Under the pieces are notes generated by a model. The model did not search any database, had not been told where the DNA came from, and saw only the letters and a program-made list of their open reading frames with translations. Source: ZC4RG30 sp964396335 (GTDB lineage Bacteria > Pseudomonadota > Gammaproteobacteria > Steroidobacterales > Steroidobacteraceae). Taken from it: 33,360 bases of DNA. Shown one piece after another: positions 7,481 through 15,592 of this stretch (its first letter is position 1; each line of letters starts with the position of its first letter). The stretch spans positions 1 to 33,360 of the forward strand of contig CAYNEX010000015.1 of the NCBI GenBank assembly GCA_964396335.1, read 5' to 3'. The position numbers and the translations under genes were made by a program.

Positions 7481-8742
7481 ATGACAAGAGGAAGGTCACC
7501 GCGAACTGGCCCGGGCAGCAGGTTGATGCGCACGGTGCCGATGCTGGCCCTCGCCTCATGCAGCATGCTTTTCAGCGGGTGCTTCGGAAGTTCCGATCCC
7601 GCTTACGCCCGGCCGGGGAATGCTCCACAACCTCCCGGGCAGTCTTCGCCCCCGCCACCGCCGGTGGAGCGGGGAACGCTCGAAGTGCATGTGACCGACG
7701 AGGATGACCGACCCCTGCGAGGTTTCTACGTCACGGTGGGCAGCGGCATGTATCGGGAGACCGATCCGGTGATCACCGACGACTCAGGCCGGGCTTCGTT
7801 GCGCGTTCCGTTGGGNNNNNNNNNNNNNNNNNNNNNNNNNNNNNNNNNNNNNNNNNNNNNNNNNNNNNNNNNNNNNNNNNNNNNNNNNNNNNNNNNNNNN
7901 NNNNNNNNNNNNNNNCACCTGCATCTGCCGCGACGGACCCGGTCGTGCTGCTGCTGGTGGACCAGGGACTGCGCGCAAGCCTGGCCGATCCCCATGGCCA
8001 TCGCTGGCGGGCCGCCCGCTTCTTCGCGAGCCAGTTCCGCGAGGGCAGCCGCGGCGGTCTGCTGGCGGCAGCGGGTTTTTCCGGCGCGGCCTCTTCCGAA
8101 TCACCGCATGCGCCGCTGCAGCTTCCACCTGCCGCCCTCGACGGCACGCAGATCGCCACGCTGTTCACCGCCGACGCGGCGGAACAGCTCGACATGCTCG
8201 ACGCGAACCACTATCCCGGCGGCGACCCCTCGGACACGGTGGCCGCGGTTCGCAATGCCATCGACCTGCTCGGACAGCACGCACCGGCCGGCACCCGGTC
8301 CCTGGTGGTTCTCACCGGCCCGCTCGAGCCCGAAATCGATGACGCGACCTTCGCGAGCCTTGCCAGCCTGCGGCGGGAAAGCGGCGTACAGGTATTGCTG
8401 GTCTCGGTAGGACTTCCCGAGGGCAGCGAAGATCGCCTGCCACTGGCAAAGCTCGCCGCCGCGCTGCAAGCCCCGGTGATCGTGGCCGGATACCCCACCA
8501 GCTGGGACGCCGGCGCGAACCCGGAAAGTGAAAACGGAATCATCCGGGCGATGGGACTGGCAGCCAGCTACCTGACCGGTGAGAGCCTGCCCTCGATCAC
8601 GGCCTCGCTCATCCTGCGCGACCTGACCGGCTCGGAATTCACCCCCGGCACGCCGATCCACCAGCGGGCCTGGGTGGAGACGGATATCTGCCCGATGGGC
8701 TGCGCGCTGGTGCCACTCGACCTCTTCGCCATTGCTCCATGA
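7481..8742 (+). CDS. lipoprotein paralog (copy 2), interrupted by assembly gap
   Basis: Paralog of the preceding gene. The part before the gap has a lipobox LFSGC (Cys34), a Pro-rich linker and the regulatory-like repeat (LEVHVTDEDDRPLRGFYVTV, DDSGRASL). The part after it matches copy 1 through LLLVDQGL, LVVLTGPLEPEIDDATFASL, IVAGYPTSW, AMGLAASYLTG and CPMGC. The frame before the N run differs from the frame after it. Aligning to copy 1 (7815 to 6183, 7916 to 6546) predicts 362 missing bases, and 362 is the right length modulo 3 to restore one frame, giving about 507 aa. The gene is therefore probably intact. ATG 7481 has AAGGA 8 nt upstream. Like copy 1 it lacks the VWA metal-site residues. 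Confidence 0.8.
7816..7915. other. assembly gap (100 N)
   Basis: Exactly 100 N, a conventional placeholder for a gap of unknown size. It falls in the second of two paralogous genes, where reads could be confused between copies. Comparison with copy 1 suggests a true length near 362 bp. Confidence 0.98.
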
Positions 8743-8810
8743 GGACCTCCGGCAGTTCGCTGCACCCCGCGTCAATTCCCCTCCCCCATCCGTCGCGCTA
8801 CCCTTCCGCC

Positions 8811-11222
8811 ATGCAAGGAAGCACCCGTACCCCGCGAGGTCCGGAGCAACGCACGCGCGGCGCGCCCACCCGCTGGCTCGCCGGCATCACACTCTGCGTG
8901 CTGTCCGGCCCGTCACTCGCCGCCTCCCCACTGTCCACGCAACAGCTCGACGAGGTCACCGTCACCGCCCGCCGCATCAGCGAGCGCCTGCATGACGTGT
9001 CCGTCAGCGCCACGGTGATCGACGGCCGCACGCTCGACGACACGGCCGTCACGCGCTGGGAAGACATCAACGTTCCCGGCATCAAGATCGGGCCGGCCGG
9101 CCTCACCGATGTGCTGTCGATCCGCGGCATGGCCTCGGGCATCAACTTCGGCTTCGAGCAATCCGCGCCGGTGTTCATCGATGGCGTCTGGTTCGGCAGC
9201 TCGCGCGCCTCGCGCATCGGCTTCCTGGACACCGAACGGGTGGAGATCCTCAAGGGGCCGCAACCCACCTGGTATGGCAGGAACGCGATCGCCGGCGCCT
9301 TCGGCCTGGTGACGCGCAAGCCGCGGTTCGAGCGCGATGGCCTGCTCGAGCTGTACCACGAGTTCGAACATGACGAACTCGCCGCCACCGGCATGATCAA
9401 CCAGCCGCTGGGCGAGACGCTGGCGCTGCGTGTGGCCGGCAAGTGGCGGCACATGGACGGCTTCATGCGCAACAGCGTCGACGGCAGGCGAAGCCCGGAA
9501 TACCGCGACCGGCTGGCGCGCGCCGTGCTGCGCTGGTCTCCCGATCCGTCATGGGTCGTGGATGCGAAAGTGGAATTTTCGGACAACCTCACCACCGGCC
9601 GCGAGACCCAGTACCTGCGCTGCGTGCCCAACGCGATGTTGAACAAGCGCCTGGTGAATCCGGAGTTCGAGGACTGCGAGTACGACACCACGCGCGCCTT
9701 CCGCTACGACCCGGCCGCGTTCGGCGCCGCCATGTCGCTGTTCGAGGATCCGGACCGCCCCGGCGAGCGCATCCGCAATGAAATGCTGTCCACGCGACTG
9801 GCCAGCGAATGGTCGCTGGCGGGTGGCTATTCCATCCAGGCCATCGCGGCCTGGTACGACCACGACTTCCTCGCGTGGGTGAAACCGGATCATTCCTGGA
9901 ACCAGCGGGTGCTCGCTTCCTTCGATGATTCCAATCGCCTCGCCAGCCAGGAACTGCGGCTCGCCTCGCCCGACGGCGGCCGCTGGTCCTGGAGCCTCGG
10001 CGCCTACCATGAGGACGTCGAGCGTTCCAACGCACCCTTCACCCAGCTGGCCCTGCCGCTGCCGAACGAACAGGCGCGCACCACCAACTGGGTCGAGGAC
10101 AGCAGTTCATGGGCCTTGTTCGGCGAAGCCGAATGGCACGTGCTGGACTCACTGTCATTGCGCGCCAGCGCGCGGCACGCGCGGGTGCGACGCGCCATCG
10201 AAGCCGACCTCAGCGTCTACAACCTTTCCTTCTCCGCCGGGCCCGCCGATGACTGGAGTTTCGCCGTGCCGACCGCGGTGAACCTGGCGTCATTCTCCGA
10301 GGTGGAACTGTCACGCACCGACAGCCACTTCACCCCCAGCGTGTCGCTGGAGTGGCGCCCGCAATCCGGCGCGCTGTATTACCTGTCCTGGCGCAAGGGC
10401 TTCAAGGCCGGCGGCTTCAGCAGCTTCATCGGTGGGCCGGTATCCGACCTGCCTTTCGGGCCGGAAAAAGTGCGTTACCTCGAGGGCGGCGCCAAGTGGC
10501 TGTCGGAAGATGGCCGCTGGCGCGCCAGCGCCGCGCTGTTCCACAGCCGCTACCGCGACCTGCAGGTGCCCGTGCAGAACGATCTCGGCGCACCGGTCAC
10601 GCGCAACGCGGGCGGCGCGGTGTCCCGCGGCGCGGACCTGGACCTGGCCTGGGCCTTCGCGCGCAACTGGCAGGCGCTGGTGGCAGTGGGTTACCTCGAT
10701 TCCACCTATCGCGATTACCGCAACGTCGCCTGTTACCAGGTGCCGGCACAGACCATTGCCGAGGGTTGCGTGCGTGTTGGCGGCAACGCGCTGCCGCCTG
10801 AGGCCACCACCTGCCTGTTCAACGGTGGGGTGCACTGCGCGCAGGACCTGTCCGGCCGCCCGACCTCGTTCGCGCCGAAATGGTCCGGCACCGCGTCGCT
10901 GCGCTACCAGCAGGTTCTCCCGCAGGGCGCATGGCGCGAAGCACCGCGACTGCAGGCCAATGTCGACCTGATGGCCACCGAAGGGTTCCATACCACGGTG
11001 ACCGGCGCGCCCGGTTCGCGCCAGGGCGGTTACGCCACGCTGGATGCGCGGCTGGCCCTGCAGGCCGGTCGCTGGGAAGTGGCGCTGCTCGGCCGCAACC
11101 TCACCAACCGCATCTACGCCAGCTGGTACGAACCGCTGGTGGGCGGCGGCCCGAATTCAGGATGGTTCGCCACCACCGCACGTACGCGGCAGGTCGGCGT
11201 TCAGGTCCGCGCCGGTTTCTGA
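8811..11222 (+). CDS. TonB-dependent receptor
   Basis: Outer-membrane gated beta-barrel that imports a siderophore, glycan or similar ligand using TonB/ExbBD energy. From ATG 8811 it is 803 aa with a signal peptide (Arg-rich start, core WLAGITLCVLSGPSLAA). A TonB-box-like LDEVTVTA follows, then the plug (LSIRGMASG, PVFIDGVWFG, ERVEILKGPQPTWYGRNAIAGA) and the barrel, with YLSWRKGFKAGGF and a terminal Phe (VGVQVRAGF). ATG 8739 overlaps the stop of the lipoprotein gene (ATGA) and adds 24 residues; I prefer 8811 because it gives a conventional signal peptide, though no clear ribosome site precedes either. No N-terminal signalling domain is seen. The lipoprotein pair upstream may act with it. The ligand is unknown. 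Confidence 0.93.
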   Translation: MQGSTRTPRGPEQRTRGAPTRWLAGITLCVLSGPSLAASPLSTQQLDEVTVTARRISERLHDVSVSATVIDGRTLDDTAVTRWEDINVPGIKIGPAGLTDVLSIRGMASGINFGFEQSAPVFIDGVWFGSSRASRIGFLDTERVEILKGPQPTWYGRNAIAGAFGLVTRKPRFERDGLLELYHEFEHDELAATGMINQPLGETLALRVAGKWRHMDGFMRNSVDGRRSPEYRDRLARAVLRWSPDPSWVVDAKVEFSDNLTTGRETQYLRCVPNAMLNKRLVNPEFEDCEYDTTRAFRYDPAAFGAAMSLFEDPDRPGERIRNEMLSTRLASEWSLAGGYSIQAIAAWYDHDFLAWVKPDHSWNQRVLASFDDSNRLASQELRLASPDGGRWSWSLGAYHEDVERSNAPFTQLALPLPNEQARTTNWVEDSSSWALFGEAEWHVLDSLSLRASARHARVRRAIEADLSVYNLSFSAGPADDWSFAVPTAVNLASFSEVELSRTDSHFTPSVSLEWRPQSGALYYLSWRKGFKAGGFSSFIGGPVSDLPFGPEKVRYLEGGAKWLSEDGRWRASAALFHSRYRDLQVPVQNDLGAPVTRNAGGAVSRGADLDLAWAFARNWQALVAVGYLDSTYRDYRNVACYQVPAQTIAEGCVRVGGNALPPEATTCLFNGGVHCAQDLSGRPTSFAPKWSGTASLRYQQVLPQGAWREAPRLQANVDLMATEGFHTTVTGAPGSRQGGYATLDARLALQAGRWEVALLGRNLTNRIYASWYEPLVGGGPNSGWFATTARTRQVGVQVRAGF

Positions 11223-12940
11223 GGCAGGGCTTCCGGCGCGGCGCCGCGATCCCGCCACAGGTAGATGCGGCCCTCGTCCGGCTCGATGCCGCGTGCATCC
11301 CAGAAGGCATCCAGCCCCAGCGCATGGGTACGCTCACGGATGCGCGGATCAGCCCGGAATGGCCTTAATGCAGGCGTGAACAGCCACAGCGTCTTGCGCC
11401 ACTGCGGATCCTGCGCCAGCGGCGACACCACCTGCGCGCCACGGCTCATCACGATGCCGTCATACAGCTCATAGGCGGCATCCAGCTCGCGCAGATGCGA
11501 CAGCAGCAGGATGCCGTGCATCATCAGGAAATACCGGCTGCGGTCCGTGGCGAGGAATCCCTCGCGCAGCTTCCCGCGGTTCGCCGCGGTGGGATTCTCC
11601 AGCGTATCAAGCGCGTGCAGGTACAGGGCGATGCCGTCGGCCTTCAAGTCCCGTTCGCCGTACTCCGATTCCACCTGCTGCCGTGCTGCCGCGTAGCGCC
11701 CGGTGAAAACATAGGTCAGCAACAGCGCCTTCCAGACCAGCGGATGGCCATGGTGCGCCTTGTTCCAGGCATATTCGACGATGCGCTGCGCGGCGTCGTG
11801 TTCGCCGGCGATCCACAGTTTCAATGACTGGCGGGCCAGCACGCCGGGCGTGACCCTCAACTCGCTGCGGTCCAGCTCGAGGATGCGTTCATTCAGCGCC
11901 ATCGACTCGCGGCTGTAGCCGGAGGCCTGCGTCAGGAACATCAGGTTGGTCAGGGCGAAGCGGTGGTTGCGGTCGCGGCTCAGCACCGCGCGCAGCTGGC
12001 GCTCGGTTTCGATCCAGGGGTCCTGCTCGCGCCGCGCCATCGCCAGCGCCACCAGTGCATGGGGTTCGCGCGGATCCAGCTTCAGTGCGTTCGACGCCGC
12101 CGCTTCGCATTCGGCCACGGCGCCGGGGACGTTGTAGTCGGACTCGCTGGCATGTGCCAATGCAAGAAGACCCCAGGCGCGCGCATCGTCCGGCCGCAGT
12201 CGCACGGCTTCGGAGAATGGCTCCACACCCTGCCGGCCCTTGCCGGGGTACTCCATCATCAGGTCCTGCAGGCCCTGGCTGATGTAGCCGTCGAACACCG
12301 GGTCACGCACGGGTCGCTGCCAACGCAGCGCCGCCGCGGTACCCGCGACTGCAGCGGCGACCAGTCCGCCGGCCACCAGGCGGCGGGTGACCCGGGAGCG
12401 GGACGGCGTGCGGGACACCTGCGGGTCGCGCGGCGTGACAACCGGTTCGGCCGACGCTGGTCCGGAGGCCGGCGCATTGGCTGCCGCCGAAGCGGGTGAC
12501 GCCGCAGGAAGAGGCGGATCCGCAGGTCGTGTTGCCGGCACCTCCACCGGCATCGCCGCCGCTTCAACTTCAAGCCGGTACCCCACGCGAGGAATCGTCT
12601 CGATGCCGAACCCCGCATCGGCCTGCCGGGCAATGCGCCGGATCTCGGCCACCGTGCGGTTCACGGCATCCTCGCTGACGATGCTGCCACCCCAGCAGGA
12701 GCGCATCAGGTCGTCACGGCTCAGCACCGCGCCATTGGCGTCGGCGAAGGCGACCAGCACCTGCATCACGCGCGGTTCGATGACGAAGCTGCCGGACGGA
12801 CCCTCGACGGTACGCAGCGAGGGACGGATGGAGGCGCGGCCGAGGCGGAAGTCCTCGCGGCTGGCGAGGTGCACGGCCCCGCCGGCCGGCAGTCGTCGGC
12901 CGGTCCGTGCGCCCGTTTCTCCTTCGCCTCGCTCTTGCAT
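11201..12940 (-). CDS. CadC/ToxR-like transcriptional regulator with TM helix and TPR-like domain
   Basis: Membrane-anchored one-component regulator of 579 aa. Residues about 30-125 form an OmpR-type winged helix (FVIEPRVMQVLVAFADANG, SEDAVNRTVAEIRRIA, ETIPRVGYRLE). An Ala/Pro-rich linker (about 130-185) leads to one transmembrane helix near 193-212 (RLVAGGLVAAAVAGTAAAL). The remaining 360 residues are helical repeats of TPR type (PFSEAVRLRPDDARAWGLLA, SNALKLDPREPHALVALAMA). The DNA-binding part should be cytoplasmic and the repeats periplasmic. ATG 12940 has AAGGA 6 nt upstream; longer starts at 13066 and 13201 lack one. The gene converges on the TonB receptor, and their 3' ends overlap by 22 bp. 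The target is unknown. Confidence 0.9.
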   Translation of the reverse strand: MQERGEGETGARTGRRLPAGGAVHLASREDFRLGRASIRPSLRTVEGPSGSFVIEPRVMQVLVAFADANGAVLSRDDLMRSCWGGSIVSEDAVNRTVAEIRRIARQADAGFGIETIPRVGYRLEVEAAAMPVEVPATRPADPPLPAASPASAAANAPASGPASAEPVVTPRDPQVSRTPSRSRVTRRLVAGGLVAAAVAGTAAALRWQRPVRDPVFDGYISQGLQDLMMEYPGKGRQGVEPFSEAVRLRPDDARAWGLLALAHASESDYNVPGAVAECEAAASNALKLDPREPHALVALAMARREQDPWIETERQLRAVLSRDRNHRFALTNLMFLTQASGYSRESMALNERILELDRSELRVTPGVLARQSLKLWIAGEHDAAQRIVEYAWNKAHHGHPLVWKALLLTYVFTGRYAAARQQVESEYGERDLKADGIALYLHALDTLENPTAANRGKLREGFLATDRSRYFLMMHGILLLSHLRELDAAYELYDGIVMSRGAQVVSPLAQDPQWRKTLWLFTPALRPFRADPRIRERTHALGLDAFWDARGIEPDEGRIYLWRDRGAAPEALPQKPART

Positions 12941-13134
12941 GGGACGTCCTTGCCACCCGGCCTCTTCGTACTCGTCGGCCGCGCCTGCACCTGCAGCGGG
13001 GACCAGAGTACCAAGCCAGGCGTCGGCAAGGGGAGAGGCTTCCTCGTTGCTGCGGCGGCGAATCATCGGCGCGCCATCAGGACCCTCGGTCCCGGCCGCG
13101 GCACCGTAGCGCGCAGGCCACGGAGGGGAAGGCA

Positions 13135-13641
13135 ATGCGCGAATCGGGTGATCCTTGCTCACGAGCGACAGCCGCGGGACGTTTTTTCCGTTTCGGTCCA
13201 TTCGGGTTCTGTGCAGTGCAGCGCGACCTATGGCACCTGGACCAGCCGCTGGCCATCACGCCGCGGCTGTGCGACCTGCTCGAACTGTTCCTCGAACATC
13301 CCCGCTGCCTGCTCGGCAAACAGTGGCTGCTCGACCAGCTCTGGCCGGGCATCTACGTCACCGACAACAGCCTGAGCCAGGCCGTGTCCGCACTGCGGCG
13401 CGTGCTCGGGTGTGATGGCCAGCGTTTCATCCGCACCGAGGCCCGGCGCGGATTCCGCTTCATCTGTGCGGTGCATGTGGTTCAGTCCGGCAGCACCAGC
13501 TTCACGCCCGAGGCATTGGCGCAGGCACGCGCCGTGACGGCACCGTTGACGTCATACACGGTGGCGCTGGAGTCGATCGACAGCTCATCGCCGCGACCGC
13601 TCAACGTGATGATGCCCGCCGCATCCTGCCTTCCCAGGTAG
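13135..13641 (+). CDS. stand-alone winged-helix (Trans_reg_C) regulator, probably truncated
   Basis: This 168-aa reading frame has an excellent start (GGAGG at 13122-13126, ATG 13135). Residues about 17-113 are an OmpR/CadC-type winged helix: LAITPRLCDLLELFLEHPR, GIYVTDNSLSQAVSALRRVL and RFIRTEARRGFRFI. After the domain ends (about 13475) the frame runs 160 bp antisense through the convergent His-rich protein gene and has no recognisable fold, so the C-terminus is probably fortuitous. Normal CadC-like proteins continue into a transmembrane helix and sensor domain, which are missing. It is either a minimal DNA-binding protein or the remnant of a longer regulator. It diverges from the CadC-like gene across 194 nt. 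Confidence 0.65.
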   Translation: MRESGDPCSRATAAGRFFRFGPFGFCAVQRDLWHLDQPLAITPRLCDLLELFLEHPRCLLGKQWLLDQLWPGIYVTDNSLSQAVSALRRVLGCDGQRFIRTEARRGFRFICAVHVVQSGSTSFTPEALAQARAVTAPLTSYTVALESIDSSSPRPLNVMMPAASCLPR

Positions 13642-14051
13642 GCGCCGGTCTGCGGCGAGTAGCGCAGGTGCACGAAGGTCATCTGGAAGCCCGGCCCGCG
13701 CTTCGCGCTCTTCCAGATGCCATGGCTCGGGCTGCGTGTCGTGGTGATGGTGCTGTTCTGCACCCACACCGTCAGCGTGCCATCGTCATGGAAGGTATAC
13801 AGCGCCTCGTAGGCCTGGTTCGGGATCGAATCGCCGGTGGTGCAGTTGCGCGGCATCATCGACACCAGCCAGACACCGGCGAGCTTCTGGTCAGGGCCGT
13901 GGGCGTGTCCGTGGTGATCGTGATGATCGTGGCCCGGACCCGGCTTGTTGCCGGGACCGCCCTTGCCATGCGCGTCGGCCGCGGTGTTCGCGGCCACCAG
14001 CAGCAGTCCTGCCACCAGCACACCCGGGCTGCACTTTTTCAGCGACATCAT
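13482..14051 (-). CDS. secreted His-rich protein with lipocalin-like core
   Basis: 189-aa exported protein. The signal peptide (MMSLKKCS, core VLVAGLLLVAANTAADA) is cleaved about residue 27. A Gly/Pro/His linker follows, with seven His in eleven residues (41-51, HDHHDHHGHAH), a likely Zn/Ni/Cu-binding stretch. The rest looks like a small beta barrel: KLAGVWLVSMMPRNCTTG, ALYTFHDDGTLTVWV and HGIWKSAKRGPGFQMTFV, then a C-terminal Cys (RACANAS). The repeated G-W and DGT patterns resemble lipocalin-like domains, but I cannot name the family. ATG 14051 has GGAG 8 nt upstream. Its 3' end overlaps the antisense end of the winged-helix gene. Confidence 0.8.
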   Translation of the reverse strand: MMSLKKCSPGVLVAGLLLVAANTAADAHGKGGPGNKPGPGHDHHDHHGHAHGPDQKLAGVWLVSMMPRNCTTGDSIPNQAYEALYTFHDDGTLTVWVQNSTITTTRSPSHGIWKSAKRGPGFQMTFVHLRYSPQTGAYLGRQDAAGIITLSGRGDELSIDSSATVYDVNGAVTARACANASGVKLVLPD

Positions 14052-14152
14052 GGTTCCGACTCCGTTTGAAAGAGGGACAACCACGATGCCGCCCGGGACC
14101 GGTCAGGTCCTGAGCAAACCCTGAAAAACCGTGAATGCAGGAAGAACGAAGG

Positions 14153-14168
14153 CGCCGGGCGCCCGGCG
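14153..14168 (-). terminator. perfect 16-bp GC palindrome after the ten-gene cluster
   Basis: CGCCGGGCGCCCGGCG is a perfect palindrome starting 2 nt after the stop codon of the FAD dehydrogenase gene. As RNA it forms a strong GC hairpin, followed on the minus strand by a pyrimidine-rich run (CCTTCGTTCTTCC). It is well placed to end the long minus-strand operon, though the T content is lower than in a classical intrinsic terminator. Confidence 0.6.
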
Positions 14169-14170
14169 GA

Positions 14171-15592
14171 TCAATGTCCGCCGGAAGACCCGACAGCCGG
14201 CAGCACCTTGCCCGGATTGAGGATGCCCTTCGGATCCATCGCCTGCTTGATCGCGCGCATCAGTGCGATCTCGCCCTCGCTGCGCGAGAAATGCAGGAAC
14301 GGGATCTTCAGCGAGCCGATGCCATGTTCGGCCGAGATCGAGCCGCGACGCTTCGCCACGATGCCGTATACCGCGTTCTCGATGTCGAGTTCGGGAATGT
14401 TGTGGCCGGACATGCGCACCGACACATGCAGGTTGCCGTCGGCCACGTGGCCGAAGAACACCGCCACCAGCTCCGGCCAGCGGCGCTTCAGCTCGGCACC
14501 GATCTCGTCGGCCAGCGGACCGATCTCGCCGGTGGGCACGCTGACATCAAAGCCCAGCTGCGGCCAGTGCGCGCCCTTCTGCCATTCGCCGGGGGAATCC
14601 CGCACGGCCCACAGTTCGGTGGCCTCGCGCTGTGACTGCGCGATGATGGCGTCCTTCACCACGCCGGCTTCCAGCGCCTCGCCGATCACGTTCTCGTAAC
14701 GGGCCTGGTCGGCCTCGGGATCGGTGCCCAGCGTCTCGATCAGCACATAGACGCCATGGCCCAGTTCCAGCGGCGGCTTGCGGCCCAGTGCCACGGTGCC
14801 CAGCTGGTAGAAGTCCGGCCACATCACCTCGAAGGCCGACAGCAGCGAACCGAAGCCGCTGCGCGCGCGGCGCAGCAGTTCGAGCACGCCGGCGTAGTCC
14901 TGCACCGCGCAGATGCCGGTGCAGGCACTCTTCGGTTTCGGGAACAGGCGCAGCACCACGCCGGTGATGATGCCCAGCGTGCCCTCGGCGCCGATGAACA
15001 GCTGCCGCACGTCATAGCCGGAGTTGTTCTTGATCACCTTGCGCAGCGCGTCGATCACGGTGCCGTCGGCCAGCACCGCCTCCACGCCCAGCACCAGGTC
15101 GCGCGCCATGCCATAACGCAGGACGCGGTTGCCGCCGGCATTGGTGGAGACATTGCCGCCCACCTGGCAGCTGCCGCGTCCGCCGAGGTCGAGCGGGAAG
15201 AACAGATCCGCGGCCTCGGCGGTCTTCTGCACGGTTTCCATCGTCACGCCGGCGTCGACGGTGATGGTGCCGGCGGCACTGTCCAGCTCGCGCACGGTGC
15301 GCATGCGTTCCAGTCCCAGGATGATGCACGGACCCACCGGCACCGCGCCGCCCGCAAGACCCGTCAGGCCGCCCTGCGGCTGCACGGCGATGCCACGCTC
15401 ATTACAGTAGCGCAGCACCTTCGACACCTGTTCGGTGGAACGCGGGAATACAAACGCCTGCACCCCCACGTCGCGCGAACCGGTCACGCAGAAATCGCGG
15501 GTGTGCTTGTCGAGCAGCGTGTCGGTCGGCGCCAGCGCCACGTCGGCGCCGACCAGGGACTGCAGGTCGGCCAGTACGGTGTTGTCAGTCAT
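14171..15592 (-). CDS. FAD-binding 2-hydroxyacid dehydrogenase (GlcD/D2HGDH-like)
   Basis: 473-aa flavoprotein of the VAO/PCMH family that oxidises a D-2-hydroxyacid such as D-lactate, glycolate or D-2-hydroxyglutarate. The FAD domain shows VQPQGGLTGLAGGA, LGGRGSCQVGGNVSTNAGG, LRYGMARDLVLG and FIGAEGTLGIITG. The C-terminal cap has the metal-site motif FFGHVADGNLHVSV, then ISAEHGIGSLKIPFL and MDPKGILNPGKVLP. The usual length and these motifs fit D-2-hydroxyglutarate/lactate dehydrogenases, but the substrate is not decided. No signal peptide is present. ATG 15592 lies 8 bp inside the end of the DUF4175 gene, so it is coupled to that operon although its metabolism looks unrelated. Confidence 0.93.
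   Translation of the reverse strand: MTDNTVLADLQSLVGADVALAPTDTLLDKHTRDFCVTGSRDVGVQAFVFPRSTEQVSKVLRYCNERGIAVQPQGGLTGLAGGAVPVGPCIILGLERMRTVRELDSAAGTITVDAGVTMETVQKTAEAADLFFPLDLGGRGSCQVGGNVSTNAGGNRVLRYGMARDLVLGVEAVLADGTVIDALRKVIKNNSGYDVRQLFIGAEGTLGIITGVVLRLFPKPKSACTGICAVQDYAGVLELLRRARSGFGSLLSAFEVMWPDFYQLGTVALGRKPPLELGHGVYVLIETLGTDPEADQARYENVIGEALEAGVVKDAIIAQSQREATELWAVRDSPGEWQKGAHWPQLGFDVSVPTGEIGPLADEIGAELKRRWPELVAVFFGHVADGNLHVSVRMSGHNIPELDIENAVYGIVAKRRGSISAEHGIGSLKIPFLHFSRSEGEIALMRAIKQAMDPKGILNPGKVLPAVGSSGGH

Noticed and set aside
7419..7484. Short leader frame starting at the ATG of repeat copy 2 and overlapping the lipoprotein start
   Set aside because: At copy 1 the same ATG opens a different, longer frame that overlaps the gene out of phase, and no ribosome site precedes either. 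A conserved leader peptide is not supported.
7481..8742. Frameshifted pseudogene in the second lipoprotein
   Set aside because: The frame change coincides with the 100-N gap, and the gap length predicted from copy 1 restores the frame.
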